This document shows positions 6,576 through 7,629 of a stretch of DNA of 7,629 bases, piece after piece (position 1 is the stretch's first letter; every line of letters begins with the position of its first letter). Where the stretch lies: positions 1 through 7,629 of the forward strand of contig JABIVN010000577.1 in NCBI GenBank assembly GCA_018667205.1. Reading direction: 5' to 3'. Under the pieces are notes generated by a model, which had not been told where the DNA came from, did no database searches, and was given only the letters and a program-made list of their open reading frames with translations. Made by a program: the position numbers and the translations under genes. This stretch comes from Gammaproteobacteria bacterium. Lineage in GTDB: Bacteria > Pseudomonadota > Gammaproteobacteria > Pseudomonadales > Azotimanducaceae.

Positions 6576-7415
6576 ATGGCTGACATGTCGATCGCTCACT
6601 TTGGGACAACCCTTATAGAGTCTGCTCCCTCGAAAGATGAGGATCAGGCGTCCATTCTCATGACCGGGGATCTTGGTAAAACCGACGAGTTCCTGAGAAT
6701 ACTCGGCGCAGAAATTTTTATTAAGAACCTCTATCCCTTTGGTCGGCAATTCATCTACAAGCGGGGGGAAATAACCGACCCCGACTATTTTGAGAAGGAC
6801 ACGTTTACATCTTATACCGCAGCGCCGCTACCTGACACGGATTCACCAAGAGTCGCTGAAACAATCTTTCGGCTGCCTCATCAACATCCGCGTCAGATAG
6901 CCACCTCATTAATGGATAAAGGATTGATCAAGCCTTTATCCAGTTACGATGAATTTGTTAACGGCAGCTTAGCGACGCTCTTTTTTATTGGTCCGGACAG
7001 ACAACGTTATGAACTAATAGAGTCCAGTAAAAGCCGGCACAAGAATCATCGAATCTACATCTGGACCGACGACAAGGATCTTGAAAACCACAAGCGCGGT
7101 TACGCGGCAAATTTTGATATCAGGTTTCTGGGCACTGAAGACTTCTACGGCATTGGAACGGCCCATCTACTCGTTCGAGAAGACCCGGGCGTCACCATCG
7201 CGTTGCTGACATTAAAAGCCGGTGACATTTCACCCAAACACAGCTTTGACATTTTTAAAGATGCCGGCTACTCACATTTCCGCTTGGGTTCTGTCGATAA
7301 ACTACAGGTGCTCAACAACGCCGAGGAGGCATTCCCCGATGGGGGTGGACCTGTGGCCTATGTACATTTCCAGAATTCCTATCTCGAACTGGTCCAAATA
7401 GAGGCTAAGATCTAA
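6576..7415 (+). CDS. Two-domain VOC-like protein of unknown function
   Basis: From the ATG at 6576 the product has 279 residues. Two VOC-like domains can be traced. Domain 1 (about 22-150) opens with a strand-helix unit ASILMTGDLGKTDEFLRILG and closes with FIGPDRQRYELIES. Domain 2 (about 157-277) contains GYSHFRL (His234) and ends SYLELVQIE (Glu271). The endings '-D/N-x-x-x-ELI/V-' are the usual last strand carrying a metal-binding glutamate. In domain 1 the matching HFRL position reads IFRL and the first strand lacks histidine, so domain 1 has probably lost metal binding; domain 2 keeps at least His and Glu. It could be an enzyme with one active domain or a binding protein. An ATG at 6585 is an alternative start, and the frame is open back to 6498. 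It diverges from another two-domain VOC gene and is followed without a gap by a histidine phosphatase gene, with which it is likely cotranscribed. I do not recognise a named family. Confidence 0.75.
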   Translation: MADMSIAHFGTTLIESAPSKDEDQASILMTGDLGKTDEFLRILGAEIFIKNLYPFGRQFIYKRGEITDPDYFEKDTFTSYTAAPLPDTDSPRVAETIFRLPHQHPRQIATSLMDKGLIKPLSSYDEFVNGSLATLFFIGPDRQRYELIESSKSRHKNHRIYIWTDDKDLENHKRGYAANFDIRFLGTEDFYGIGTAHLLVREDPGVTIALLTLKAGDISPKHSFDIFKDAGYSHFRLGSVDKLQVLNNAEEAFPDGGGPVAYVHFQNSYLELVQIEAKI

Positions 7416-7629
7416 TTGAAAGAACTTTATTTTATTCGTCACGGACAGACAGAGTGGAATGCCATCCGGAGAATGCAGGGGCAGTGGAACTCCGATCTGA
7501 CTGAATTAGGGCGTGAGCAAGCTGACATCAACGGCAGGTTCTTAGCTACTCTGGGAATTGATTATCTTGTCGCCTCACCACTTGATCGAACCAGGCAGAC
7601 CGCGGACATCATCAACCAACATCTGAAAC
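7416..7629 (+). CDS. Histidine phosphatase (phosphoglycerate mutase-like) family protein, N-terminal part
   Basis: The frame after the VOC stop encodes 71 residues to the window edge, starting MKELYFIRHGQTEWN. The RHG motif (Arg8, His9, Gly10) holds the histidine that becomes phosphorylated in this family, and SPLDRTRQTA (54-63) supplies further phosphate-binding arginines (Arg58 is the likely one). Members hydrolyse or transfer phosphate on small molecules such as phosphoglycerate, fructose bisphosphate or the alpha-ribazole phosphate of cobalamin synthesis; the remaining catalytic residues lie beyond the window, so the substrate is open. The start must be the TTG at 7416: the codon before it in the same frame is the TAA of the upstream gene, and RHG follows only seven residues later, as is normal. 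GAGG at 7401-7404 could serve as a distant ribosome binding site. Translation is probably coupled to the VOC gene. Confidence 0.88.
   Translation, partial: MKELYFIRHGQTEWNAIRRMQGQWNSDLTELGREQADINGRFLATLGIDYLVASPLDRTRQTADIINQHLK

Overview
The window looks like chromosomal DNA of a heterotrophic proteobacterium, most likely a gammaproteobacterium. The evidence is dense protein coding, roughly balanced G+C by eye, Shine-Dalgarno sites, and a monomeric NADP-type isocitrate dehydrogenase that I recall as very close to the Azotobacter vinelandii enzyme. That protein type also occurs in other phyla, so the placement is an inference. I see no CRISPR array, tRNA, rRNA, insertion sequence or recognisable defence system.

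Layout. Positions 1-231 (minus) hold the first 77 codons of an acyl-CoA dehydrogenase that runs off the left edge. A divergent promoter region (232-426) separates it from two plus-strand acyl-CoA dehydrogenase genes (427-1632 and 1644-2765). Only 11 bases separate these two, so they are probably one transcript. Next comes a gene-free stretch of about 555 bases (2766-3320) with a cluster of short inverted repeats and a consensus-like -10 box, leading to the isocitrate dehydrogenase gene (3321-5543). A strong hairpin (5566-5601) lies between this gene and a convergent minus-strand gene for a two-domain vicinal oxygen chelate (VOC) protein (5603-6466). A short divergent region (6467-6575) leads to a second two-domain VOC-like gene on the plus strand (6576-7415). 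Its stop codon is followed at once by a TTG-started histidine phosphatase gene (7416 to the right edge).

How the genes may work together. The two tandem dehydrogenases look like the two unlike subunits of a heteromeric FAD-dependent acyl-CoA dehydrogenase. The first carries the candidate catalytic glutamate (Glu248). The second has no acidic residue at either of the usual catalytic positions but keeps FAD-contacting motifs. Such two-gene enzymes are known from degradation of steroid side chains and rings and other bulky acyl-CoAs, so the left part probably belongs to a catabolic pathway whose substrate cannot be read from this window. Isocitrate dehydrogenase is a central TCA enzyme and appears to be a separate transcription unit. 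The VOC pair could be dioxygenases, lyases, isomerases or binding proteins; their substrate is unknown. No wholly new system is evident. The least explained parts are the VOC pair, the stop/start junction with the phosphatase gene, and the inverted-repeat cluster upstream of the isocitrate dehydrogenase gene.
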